DNA from: Mesorhizobium sp. | GTDB lineage: Bacteria; Pseudomonadota; Alphaproteobacteria; Rhizobiales; Rhizobiaceae | Direction of reading: 5' to 3' | NCBI RefSeq assembly: GCF_005063415.1 | Contig: NZ_SUEG01000017.1 | Span: 1 to 49,945, forward strand | DNA length: 49,945 nucleotides | Part shown: piece by piece, positions 33,131-39,654 of the stretch | Layout of the letters: every line of letters begins with the position of its first letter | How positions within the stretch are numbered: position 1 is the stretch's first letter | Position numbers and translations under genes: made by a program | The notes under the pieces: model-generated | Told to the model about the DNA's origin: nothing | Databases searched by the model: none | What the model saw: only the letters and a program-made list of their open reading frames with translations

Positions 33131-34126
33131 ATGAGCAAGAAAGATCTCGGCCTGCTGATCCTGATCCTGGTGGTCGGCGCGGTGGTGGCGATCATCAATC
33201 CGCGCTTCCTGCTGCCGATCAACCTCGCCAACACCTCGAACCTGATCGGACTGTTCGGCATTCTGTCGATCGGCCAAGCCTTCGTCATCATCACCGGCGG
33301 CATCGAATTGTCGGTCGGCTCGGTGGTTGCGCTACTCGGTACGCTGTTCATCGATTTCATCGCCGTGCGGGAGATGGAGTGGCCGCTGGCCTTCGTGCTG
33401 ATCATCGCGCTCGGCGCCACCATCGGCCTGATGCATGGCTGGCTGATCACCCGGCTGAAGTTGCAGCCGTTTGTCGTCACCCTCTGCGGCCTCCTGATCT
33501 ATCGCGGCGTGGCCCGCTTCTACACCGCCGACGGCACCGCCGGCTTTGCCTTCGGGCAGAACTTCCCGGAACTCGAATTCCTGACGGCCGGGCGGTCTTG
33601 GGGCGTGCCGAACAGTTTTATCGCGCTGATCGTCATCGCCGTCGTCATGTGGGTGGTCCTGCACCGTTCGGTGTTCGGGCGTTATCTCTACGCCATCGGC
33701 AAGAACGAGGAAGCGGCGAAATATTCTGGCATCCGCACCGGCCGCATCGTCATGGCCGCCTATGTCATCTGCGGCGTGCTGACGGCGCTGTCGGCTATCT
33801 ATTTCGCCATGTACACACGCTCGATCTCGCCGGCGAGCCACGGCCAGTTCTACGAGCTCTATGCCATCGCGGCAGCGGTGCTCGGCGGCTTCTCGCTGCG
33901 TGGCGGCGAAGGCTCGCTGATCGGCGTCCTCCTCGGCACGGTGCTGCTGCAGGAGCTGCAGAACCTGGTCAACCTGCTCGGCATCCCGTCCTCGCTCAAC
34001 TTCGCCGTGATGGGCGGGGTGATCCTCATCGGCGTGCTGGTCGACCAGCAATGGGGCGTGTTCAGGGCGCGGCGGCGGATGCTGGAAGCTACTCGTAAGG
34101 GCGTGGCGGGTGCTGCCGCGGAATGA
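33131..34126 (+). CDS. sugar ABC transporter permease
   Basis: 331-aa inner-membrane permease of the RbsC-like type with about 8-10 transmembrane helices. The conserved segments G-G-I-E-L-S-V-G-S (after TM2) and the cytoplasmic A-A-x-Y-S-G-I-x-x-G coupling loop that contacts the ATPase are visible. ATG 33131 has GGGAGAAG upstream, 23 bp after the ATPase stop. It completes a three-gene importer; a single permease gene implies a homodimer. Confidence 0.93.
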   Translation: MSKKDLGLLILILVVGAVVAIINPRFLLPINLANTSNLIGLFGILSIGQAFVIITGGIELSVGSVVALLGTLFIDFIAVREMEWPLAFVLIIALGATIGLMHGWLITRLKLQPFVVTLCGLLIYRGVARFYTADGTAGFAFGQNFPELEFLTAGRSWGVPNSFIALIVIAVVMWVVLHRSVFGRYLYAIGKNEEAAKYSGIRTGRIVMAAYVICGVLTALSAIYFAMYTRSISPASHGQFYELYAIAAAVLGGFSLRGGEGSLIGVLLGTVLLQELQNLVNLLGIPSSLNFAVMGGVILIGVLVDQQWGVFRARRRMLEATRKGVAGAAAE

Positions 34127-34222
34127 CGCAAAAATAGCTGGATGAAATACGCCGACTGCCATTGGCGGGCATGAAAAGGTCAGCCTGAGCTTCGCGACAG
34201 AAGTTCAGGTTAATCTCCATTT

Positions 34223-34247
34223 GGAACGAAACCCGTATCTGAGCGTT
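34223..34247 (+). promoter_or_regulatory. EcfG-type general stress promoter
   Basis: GGAAC at 34223-34227 and CGTT at 34244-34247 are separated by 16 bp, the consensus for the alphaproteobacterial general-stress sigma factor EcfG/RpoE2. The predicted start near 34254 leaves a short leader before the GGAGG box and ATG 34278. Confidence 0.65.
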
Positions 34248-34277
34248 TATTTAAGCTTTGCTACGCGGAGGCGTCCC

Positions 34278-34808
34278 ATGCCCACGAATCCAGTAAGTAC
34301 CGCCAAAGTAGGAACTCACCCTCTCCACCCGATGCTGATACCTTTTCCTGTCGCGTTTCTTGTTGGCGCCTTTGTCACCGACCTGGTTTTCTGGGGAACT
34401 GCCGATGCGTTCTGGGCACGGGCATCGATGTGGCTGATCGGGGCAGCCATCGTAATGGCCCTTCTCGCTGCGACAGCCGGTTTTATCGACTTCCTCAACG
34501 AGCCGCGCATTCGCGCCTTGTCCGACGCCTGGTACCACATGCTGGGCAACTTGACCGCGGTCGTTGTGGCACTGATCAATTTCTACCTTCGCTATGCGCA
34601 AGGCGCCGAAGCCGCGGTCCGACCATGGGGCGCGCTGTTGTCGTTCATAGTGGTCTGCATACTGTTGTTTACCGGCTGGAAGGGCTGGGAAATGGTGTAT
34701 CGCCATCACGTTGCAGTTCTGGATACACCAGCGGATGCGCCAGCGAAGCCTTCGACAACCACTACCACAGATACTCGTCACACTGGTCGGGACCGGCACG
34801 CCGCATGA
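34278..34808 (+). CDS. DUF2231 membrane protein
   Basis: 176-aa protein with four transmembrane helices (about 20-40, 50-72, 88-106 and 117-136) and the DUF2231 pattern T-H-P-L-H-P-M-L-I-P-F-P near the N-terminus. A threonine-rich hydrophilic tail follows. ATG 34278 has GGAGG six bases upstream; the earlier open frame contains the promoter and is not coding. The family's function is not established. The EcfG-type promoter suggests induction by stress or stationary phase. Confidence 0.88.
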   Translation: MPTNPVSTAKVGTHPLHPMLIPFPVAFLVGAFVTDLVFWGTADAFWARASMWLIGAAIVMALLAATAGFIDFLNEPRIRALSDAWYHMLGNLTAVVVALINFYLRYAQGAEAAVRPWGALLSFIVVCILLFTGWKGWEMVYRHHVAVLDTPADAPAKPSTTTTTDTRHTGRDRHAA

Positions 34809-34811
34809 GGC

Positions 34812-34841
34812 CATAATCCCGAAAAGTGGATACCGGTTTCC
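34812..34841. repeat. dispersed imperfect palindrome, copy 2
   Basis: A sequence starting ATCCCGAAAAGTGG and ending ACCGGTTTCC, followed by an A8 run, is a diverged, oppositely oriented copy of the element at 12601-12640. It lies just after the DUF2231 stop. Confidence 0.55.
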
Positions 34842-34863
34842 AAAAAAAATATGGGTTAGACAA

Positions 34864-34899
34864 GTAGCGCCCATCCCGAATTCATCGGATGGGCGCTAC
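34864..34899. terminator. bidirectional terminator between DUF2231 gene and phnN
   Basis: A perfect 13-bp stem (GTAGCGCCCATCC and complement) with a 10-base loop lies between convergent genes, ending one base before the phnN stop codon. A T-run follows at short distance on the minus strand. Confidence 0.75.
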
Positions 34900-34900
34900 T

Positions 34901-35530
34901 TTAGATAAGGCCCGACATGTCGGAGAAGGCCATGGCCTTGCGCAGCACCTCGGCGAAGCGCTCGCCGGCGGCTTCACGAGGACCGCTATTGTCGATCGAG
35001 GTGACACCCGGTCCGGACAGCGCCACATTGGCGCTGCGCGCCAGCCGTGCCAGCACTTCGCCGCGCGACTCGCGACCGCGCAACGCCAGCCGCTCGGCCA
35101 GGATCTGCGGTGTAGCCGTGATCTCGACGACAGCCAGATTGGCGTAGCGCTCCCGCAGCGCCGGGATGATCGCGCGCGAGACGTTGGCGATCGCGACACG
35201 GCCGTTTGAGACCGACCAATCGACTTCGGCCGGGATGCCATAGCGCAGGCCATGCGCCTCCCAGGAAATCGCGAAGGCGCCATCCGCTTCGGCCTCGACG
35301 AAGGCCGCGTCGGCGAGCGTGTCGTGATCCTCGGTGGCCGCGTCGCTCGGCCGGGTGATGACCCGGCGCACGAACTCGAGCCGGCTCTCGTCGGCAAACA
35401 CGGCGCGCGCATAGCCGATCACCGTATCCTTTCCGGCACCGCTCGCCCCGACGACGGCGACGAAGACGCCGTCGCGGATCGGAAACGCCGCAGCTGACAA
35501 TTCACGCTCGACCGATGCCGACACCATCAT
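34901..35530 (-). CDS. phnN: ribose 1,5-bisphosphokinase
   Basis: 209-aa P-loop kinase converting ribose 1,5-bisphosphate to PRPP, the recycling step of the C-P lyase pathway. It has a guanylate-kinase-like fold with Walker A GASGAGKDT (about 29-37), the R-R-V-I-T-R-P motif and a lid region rich in Arg. Its ATG overlaps the phnM stop as ATGA, so the two are translationally coupled. It ends next to a strong bidirectional terminator. Confidence 0.9.
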   Translation of the reverse strand: MMVSASVERELSAAAFPIRDGVFVAVVGASGAGKDTVIGYARAVFADESRLEFVRRVITRPSDAATEDHDTLADAAFVEAEADGAFAISWEAHGLRYGIPAEVDWSVSNGRVAIANVSRAIIPALRERYANLAVVEITATPQILAERLALRGRESRGEVLARLARSANVALSGPGVTSIDNSGPREAAGERFAEVLRKAMAFSDMSGLI

Positions 35531-36666
35531 GCGACCCGCCGTCCCTGCCGCCAGACCGTGCGGACGACTGGGACATGGTCGTCGACGCGCACGCGAACCA
35601 GATCGGCGCGCCGGCCGGGCTCGATGACGCCGCGATCGGTGAGGCCGACCGCCTCGGCCGGGTTTTTCGAGACCATCGCCACCGCCTGAGGCAACGAGAT
35701 GCCCTCGACCACGTCGCCGAGGAAGAAGGCCGACTGGATCAGGCTGAACGGAATGTAGTCCGACGACAATATGTCGAGCAGGCCGTTGCCGGCCAGCGTG
35801 CGGGCCGAGACATTGCCCGAATGCGAGGCGCCGCGCATGACGTTCGGCGCGCCCATCAATACGCCGAGCCCTGCCTCTTTTGAAGCCCGTGCCGCCTCCT
35901 CGGTGGTCGGGAACTCGGCGACGCGCACACCTTGCTCGATCGCTTCGTCGACATGGCCGACAGTTGCGTCGTCATGGCTGGCCAGCACGATGCCGCGCTC
36001 CTGGCAGGCAGCAGCGATGAAGCTGCGGTTCGGGCTTGAGTTCTTCGCCGATTCCGCCATCCGTTTTTCGCAGAATTTCTGGAAATCGCGATCGGTCAGC
36101 TTCAGCTTGCGCTGGTAGTAGTAGGCATAGGTTTCCAGATCGACGAACTGGCGCTGTCCCGGCGCATGGTCCATCAGCGACGCCAGCCTGACCCGCTCGT
36201 CGCCGTCGAAATTGGCGAAGGCCGTGAGGCAGTCCGGCGCCGAAACCTCGCAGCGCAGATGGAGGAAATGGTCGGCCCTGAGCCGGTCCTGCTGCACGCT
36301 GTCTTCGATCGCGTCGGCCAGCTTGCGTATGTCGGCGGCCGTCAGGTCGGCGTCCTCGTCCATGCCGACACGCAAGGCGTCGAGCACGGTGGTGATGCCG
36401 GCGGTCGCCACCTGCGCGTCATGCGCCAGCACAGCTGCGATCGGGTTCCAGCGCACTTTCGGCCGCGGCGCGTAATGGCCTTCGAGATGGTCGGTGTGGA
36501 GCTCGACCAGGCCAGGGATGATGAAGTCGCCGCCCATGTCCTCGCCGCTGCGGCCAGCGCCGGGAGCAATGTCGGCGATCACGCCATCGCGCAGCACGAT
36601 CGACCCTTCGATGATCTGGTCGGCCAGTACGATGCGGGCATTGTCAAGAACGGTCTCGGCGGTCAT
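35527..36666 (-). CDS. phnM: alpha-D-ribose 1-methylphosphonate 5-triphosphate diphosphatase
   Basis: 379-aa metal-dependent hydrolase of the amidohydrolase superfamily that removes pyrophosphate in the C-P lyase pathway. The metal motif is ELHTDHLEGH; further ligands lie in ASHDDAT (about 230) and near P-N-V-M-R-G-x-S-H-S-G-N. ATG 36666 is chosen because the protein then begins T-A-E-T-V-L-D-N-A-R-I-V like relatives; the open frame extends 19 codons upstream. Coupled to phnN. Confidence 0.93.
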   Translation of the reverse strand: MTAETVLDNARIVLADQIIEGSIVLRDGVIADIAPGAGRSGEDMGGDFIIPGLVELHTDHLEGHYAPRPKVRWNPIAAVLAHDAQVATAGITTVLDALRVGMDEDADLTAADIRKLADAIEDSVQQDRLRADHFLHLRCEVSAPDCLTAFANFDGDERVRLASLMDHAPGQRQFVDLETYAYYYQRKLKLTDRDFQKFCEKRMAESAKNSSPNRSFIAAACQERGIVLASHDDATVGHVDEAIEQGVRVAEFPTTEEAARASKEAGLGVLMGAPNVMRGASHSGNVSARTLAGNGLLDILSSDYIPFSLIQSAFFLGDVVEGISLPQAVAMVSKNPAEAVGLTDRGVIEPGRRADLVRVRVDDHVPVVRTVWRQGRRVA

Positions 36667-36748
36667 TTCAGGCAGTCCTCGGAGCATTTTGCAACCAACT
36701 GAAAATGAATCGGTGTCGCACAATGCGGTTAAAGCAAATAGTCATTTT

Positions 36749-36779
36749 GGCAGTTCTTCTGGTCAGGCAGTTCTTCTGG
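36749..36779. repeat. short tandem duplication at the end of the DUF1045 gene
   Basis: The 14-bp sequence GGCAGTTCTTCTGG occurs twice with a 17-bp period. The TGA stop of the DUF1045 gene lies in the three bases between copies, so one copy encodes its last residues and the other is just downstream. It looks like a slippage duplication. Confidence 0.7.
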
Positions 36780-37470
36780 CCGGGCGGCGCCCGAGCGCGT
36801 GATGCGACAGCACCATGAATGGTGCGCCGGGTTCAGTTTCCACAAACAGCGTCAGCGCGTCCACCGGCACCGGCCGTTGCAGCACGCCCGCAAACAGGCT
36901 GTCGATTGCTAGGTGAAGACGAGGGCTTTCCTGTGACGAGACCCGGCCGGACAGCGTCATATGGAAGCGAAAGGTCTCGAAGACATAGGGGTAGCCCCAC
37001 TGGCAGAGATTGCGGAACTCGTCGGGTTTCAGCGAATCGGGGCTGCGCCGCTCGATCTCGGCTTCGGTCAACGGCGCGCGAAAGCGGTCGAAGTCGTGCA
37101 CCACGTCGTCGGCGAAGCGGTTGAGCGCCGGCAGCGGCGCTTCCGGCACCAGCGCGAAGAAGCCGTCGATCTGGGTGACGATCAGCCGCGGGATCGTCAC
37201 CACCGGCGTCGCCTCGGCAAAATCGTCGAGTGCTGCGCGAAGCGAGGCTTCCGTCTCGGTGGAAGCCAGTCGGAAGGGCGCCTTCAGCGTCGCATGAAAG
37301 CCATAGCGGCGCGCCGAGGCGGTATGGAAGGCAACTTCCGCCGCCGACAACTCGCCCACTGCCTCGACCGGCTTTGTGGCGGCGCCGAATGGGTCCCGGC
37401 CGAGCCAGTTGGCGGCGATCCGTGCCAGCGTTTCGTCCTGTCGGGGGGTGAAATAGATCGCGTAGCGCAT
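36763..37470 (-). CDS. DUF1045 phosphonate-metabolism 2H phosphoesterase-like protein
   Basis: 235-aa protein of the DUF1045/TIGR03223 type found in phn clusters. It carries two histidine motifs, G-F-H-A-T-L-K-A-P and F-H-M-T-L-S-G, typical of the 2H phosphoesterase superfamily, suggesting action on a cyclic phosphate ribose intermediate. It lies 96 bp upstream of phnM on the same strand. The C-P lyase core genes (phnGHIJKL) are not in the window and must be elsewhere if the pathway works. Confidence 0.88.
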   Translation of the reverse strand: MRYAIYFTPRQDETLARIAANWLGRDPFGAATKPVEAVGELSAAEVAFHTASARRYGFHATLKAPFRLASTETEASLRAALDDFAEATPVVTIPRLIVTQIDGFFALVPEAPLPALNRFADDVVHDFDRFRAPLTEAEIERRSPDSLKPDEFRNLCQWGYPYVFETFRFHMTLSGRVSSQESPRLHLAIDSLFAGVLQRPVPVDALTLFVETEPGAPFMVLSHHALGRRPARRTA

Positions 37471-37540
37471 CGAAAGTCCTCGTCAGCCCCGCAGCCATAG
37501 GTGATTTCCATGACGAATTGACGAAGCTTTGCGGCGTTTT

Positions 37541-37574
37541 CGGTAACGAAACCACACAGCCGGTTCGTTAGCCG
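37541..37574 (-). terminator. imperfect hairpin downstream of iolB
   Basis: CGGTAACGAAACC and GGTTCGTTAGCCG form an imperfect stem around an 8-base loop, about 45 bp past the iolB stop and before the DUF1045 start. It may end the inositol transcript. Its arms resemble the hairpin at 26387-26408. Confidence 0.4.
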
Positions 37575-37618
37575 ACGATTTTTCGCTTGGACCAGCGGTT
37601 GGGGCGAAGGGGAAGTGA

Positions 37619-38431
37619 TTAGGCCTTCATCAGCCATTCGTGCTCGGGTGCGTTGTGGAATTTCCACGTCCGCTTCGGTCCGGCCATGACGTTGAGATAA
37701 TAGAGATCATAGCCGTGGCAGGCGGCGCAGGGGTGATAACCCCTGGGGACCAGCACGACGTCGCCGTCCTCGATCGCCATCGCCTCGTCGAGCGAACGAG
37801 CACCGCTCTCGTCCGCATCGGTGTAGACGCGCTGGAAAGCAAAGCCCTGCGGCGGGTTGAGGCGGTGGTAATAGGTTTCCTCGAGATAGGATTCAGCCGG
37901 CAGATTGTCCTGGTCGTGCTTGTGCGGCGGATAGCTCGATGTGTGGCCGCCGGGTGTGATGACCTCGACCACCAGCAAGGAATCGGCCGGCTTGCCCTCC
38001 GGCAGGATGTTGGTGACATAGCGCGTGTTGGTGCCTTTGCCGCGAACCTCCTGGCCGAGATCGTCGGGCCCGATGACACGGACCGGCAGACCGCCGCCCA
38101 GTCCTGGCGCCGAACAGACGGCAAGTTCGAGATCGGTATCGGCGCTCACCGACCACTCCGACCCCTGCGGCACATAGATCGACCACGGCTTGCCTTCGAA
38201 CGGCGACATGCGTTCGCCCAGCAGGCCGAGTTCCTTGCCACCGGCATTGGCCTTACCCTTGCCGGTGACGAACACCAGGCAGACCTCGCGATCCGCGGTT
38301 TGCCCGGAAGCGCTCTCGCCGGGGCTCAGCCGATGCAGATCGAAGCCGACATAGGTCCAGCCGGCATTTTGCGGCGTCACATGGGCGATGCGGCCGTGGC
38401 CCTTATTGGCTTTGATGAGCAGCTTCGACAT
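37619..38431 (-). CDS. iolB: 5-deoxy-glucuronate isomerase
   Basis: Converts 5-deoxy-D-glucuronate to 5-dehydro-2-deoxy-D-gluconate in inositol breakdown. The product is 270 aa from ATG 38431 (AAGGA box well spaced); ATG 38437 overlaps the upstream stop but has its box too close. The bicupin fold is shown by metal-binding H-K-H-D (about 178-181) and the Y-H-P-C-A-A-C-H-G-Y-D-L-Y-Y-L-N-V-M-A-G motif (about 235-255). It is the last gene of the iolC-iolD-iolE-(small gene)-iolB run. Confidence 0.95.
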   Translation of the reverse strand: MSKLLIKANKGHGRIAHVTPQNAGWTYVGFDLHRLSPGESASGQTADREVCLVFVTGKGKANAGGKELGLLGERMSPFEGKPWSIYVPQGSEWSVSADTDLELAVCSAPGLGGGLPVRVIGPDDLGQEVRGKGTNTRYVTNILPEGKPADSLLVVEVITPGGHTSSYPPHKHDQDNLPAESYLEETYYHRLNPPQGFAFQRVYTDADESGARSLDEAMAIEDGDVVLVPRGYHPCAACHGYDLYYLNVMAGPKRTWKFHNAPEHEWLMKA

Positions 38432-38433
38432 GG

Positions 38434-38652
38434 TCATTCCTTCGGTTTGGCGTCTGCCGATGGCTTGTCCTCGTCAGCCGGCTTGTAGAGATAGAAGAAT
38501 TGCCAGACGGCATAGCCGGCGAAGCCGAGCGCGATCACGCCCCAGAACGGCGTGCCGGTAGCGAATTCGATCACCGACCAGACCAGGCAGACCGCGACAA
38601 CGGCAACGCGCCGCCACAGCGGCCGGAAAAACGGGTGCTCGGAGTCTTTCAT
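38434..38652 (-). CDS. small membrane protein inside the iol operon
   Basis: 72-aa protein with two transmembrane helices (about 14-32 and 34-54), an N-terminal H-P-F-F-R-P-L-W-R-R segment and a charged C-terminal tail. I do not recognise a function; it may belong to a DUF3329-like group, which I cannot confirm. It starts 42 bp after iolE and its stop overlaps the first possible iolB ATG, so it is part of the operon and may couple iolB translation. Confidence 0.75.
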   Translation of the reverse strand: MKDSEHPFFRPLWRRVAVVAVCLVWSVIEFATGTPFWGVIALGFAGYAVWQFFYLYKPADEDKPSADAKPKE

Positions 38653-38694
38653 CGGATCACCCCCGGCATCGGATCAACCCTTTCCTCGCGAGCC

Positions 38695-39612
38695 TCAAGC
38701 ATTGGGAAAGCCCTGTGTCTCCACCGTGTAGCCGGCCGCCGTCATCACCCGCATCAATTCCTTGTAGCCGACCTGCGCCATCTTGAGCGGCGGGTTCTTC
38801 TTCGGATCCTGCTCGGCCTCGACCACGAACCAGCCTTCATAGCCATGGTCGGCGAGCCTCTGGACGATGGCGCCAAAGTCCAGCGAGCCATCTCCCGGCA
38901 CGGTGAAGGCACCAAGCGCCACCGCATCGAGGAAGGATTGCCTGCTACGATCCAGCTTATCGATCACCTCCATGCGCACGTCTTTCACATGCACGTGGTT
39001 GATGCGCCGGTGGTGGTTATCAATAGCGCGCAGCACGTCGCCGCCGGCAAAGGCCAGGTGACCCGCGTCGAGCAGCAATGGAATGCCTTCTCCCGAATAG
39101 CGCATGAAGGCGTCGAGCTCTGGCTCGGTCTCGACCACCGCCGCCATATGATGGTGATAGGAGAGCGGCATGCCTTGCTCGGCACACCATTCGCCGAACT
39201 GCGTGAGCCGCTTCGCGTAGGCTTTCATCTCATCGTCCGAAAGCCTCGGCTTGGTGGCGAGGGGTTTCGAGCGGTCGCCCTGGATGGAGCGGCCGACTTC
39301 ACCATAGACGATGCAAGGCGCATTCACCGCCTTGAACAGGTCGATCATCGGCTGGATACGATCCTTGTTCTTCGCCATGTCTTCGTCGACCAGCGTCCCC
39401 GAGAACCAGCCGCCGCAAAGCGTCACGTCGGCCTGCCTGAGGATCGGCAGCATGATTGTCGGGTCGTTGGGAAAGCGGCGGCCCATTTCCATGCCGGTAA
39501 AGCCAGCCGAGCGCGACTGGCGCAGGCACTCCTCCAGCGACACATCATCGCTGAGTTCGGCAAGATCGTCGTTCCACCATGCAATGGGGGACATGCCCAG
39601 TTTGGCTTTCAA
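38695..39612 (-). CDS. iolE: myo-inosose-2 dehydratase
   Basis: 305-aa enzyme that dehydrates scyllo-inosose to 3D-(3,5/4)-trihydroxycyclohexane-1,2-dione. It belongs to the xylose-isomerase-like TIM-barrel family; metal-site segments are H-H-H-M-A-A-V-V-E (about 145-153), L-L-L-D-A-G-H-L (about 177-184), H-V-H-V-K-D (about 203-208) and V-V-E-A-E-Q-D near the end. It starts 42 bp after iolD. Confidence 0.95.
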   Translation of the reverse strand: MKAKLGMSPIAWWNDDLAELSDDVSLEECLRQSRSAGFTGMEMGRRFPNDPTIMLPILRQADVTLCGGWFSGTLVDEDMAKNKDRIQPMIDLFKAVNAPCIVYGEVGRSIQGDRSKPLATKPRLSDDEMKAYAKRLTQFGEWCAEQGMPLSYHHHMAAVVETEPELDAFMRYSGEGIPLLLDAGHLAFAGGDVLRAIDNHHRRINHVHVKDVRMEVIDKLDRSRQSFLDAVALGAFTVPGDGSLDFGAIVQRLADHGYEGWFVVEAEQDPKKNPPLKMAQVGYKELMRVMTAAGYTVETQGFPNA

Positions 39613-39654
39613 GTCGTCACTCCAGTTTCAGACATTTCGAGGCGTTGGCGGGCG

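Noticed and set aside
37471..37500. PHO box before the DUF1045 gene
   Set aside because: A TCGTCA direct repeat is present near 37515, but its period is 8 bp instead of the 11 bp expected for PhoB.
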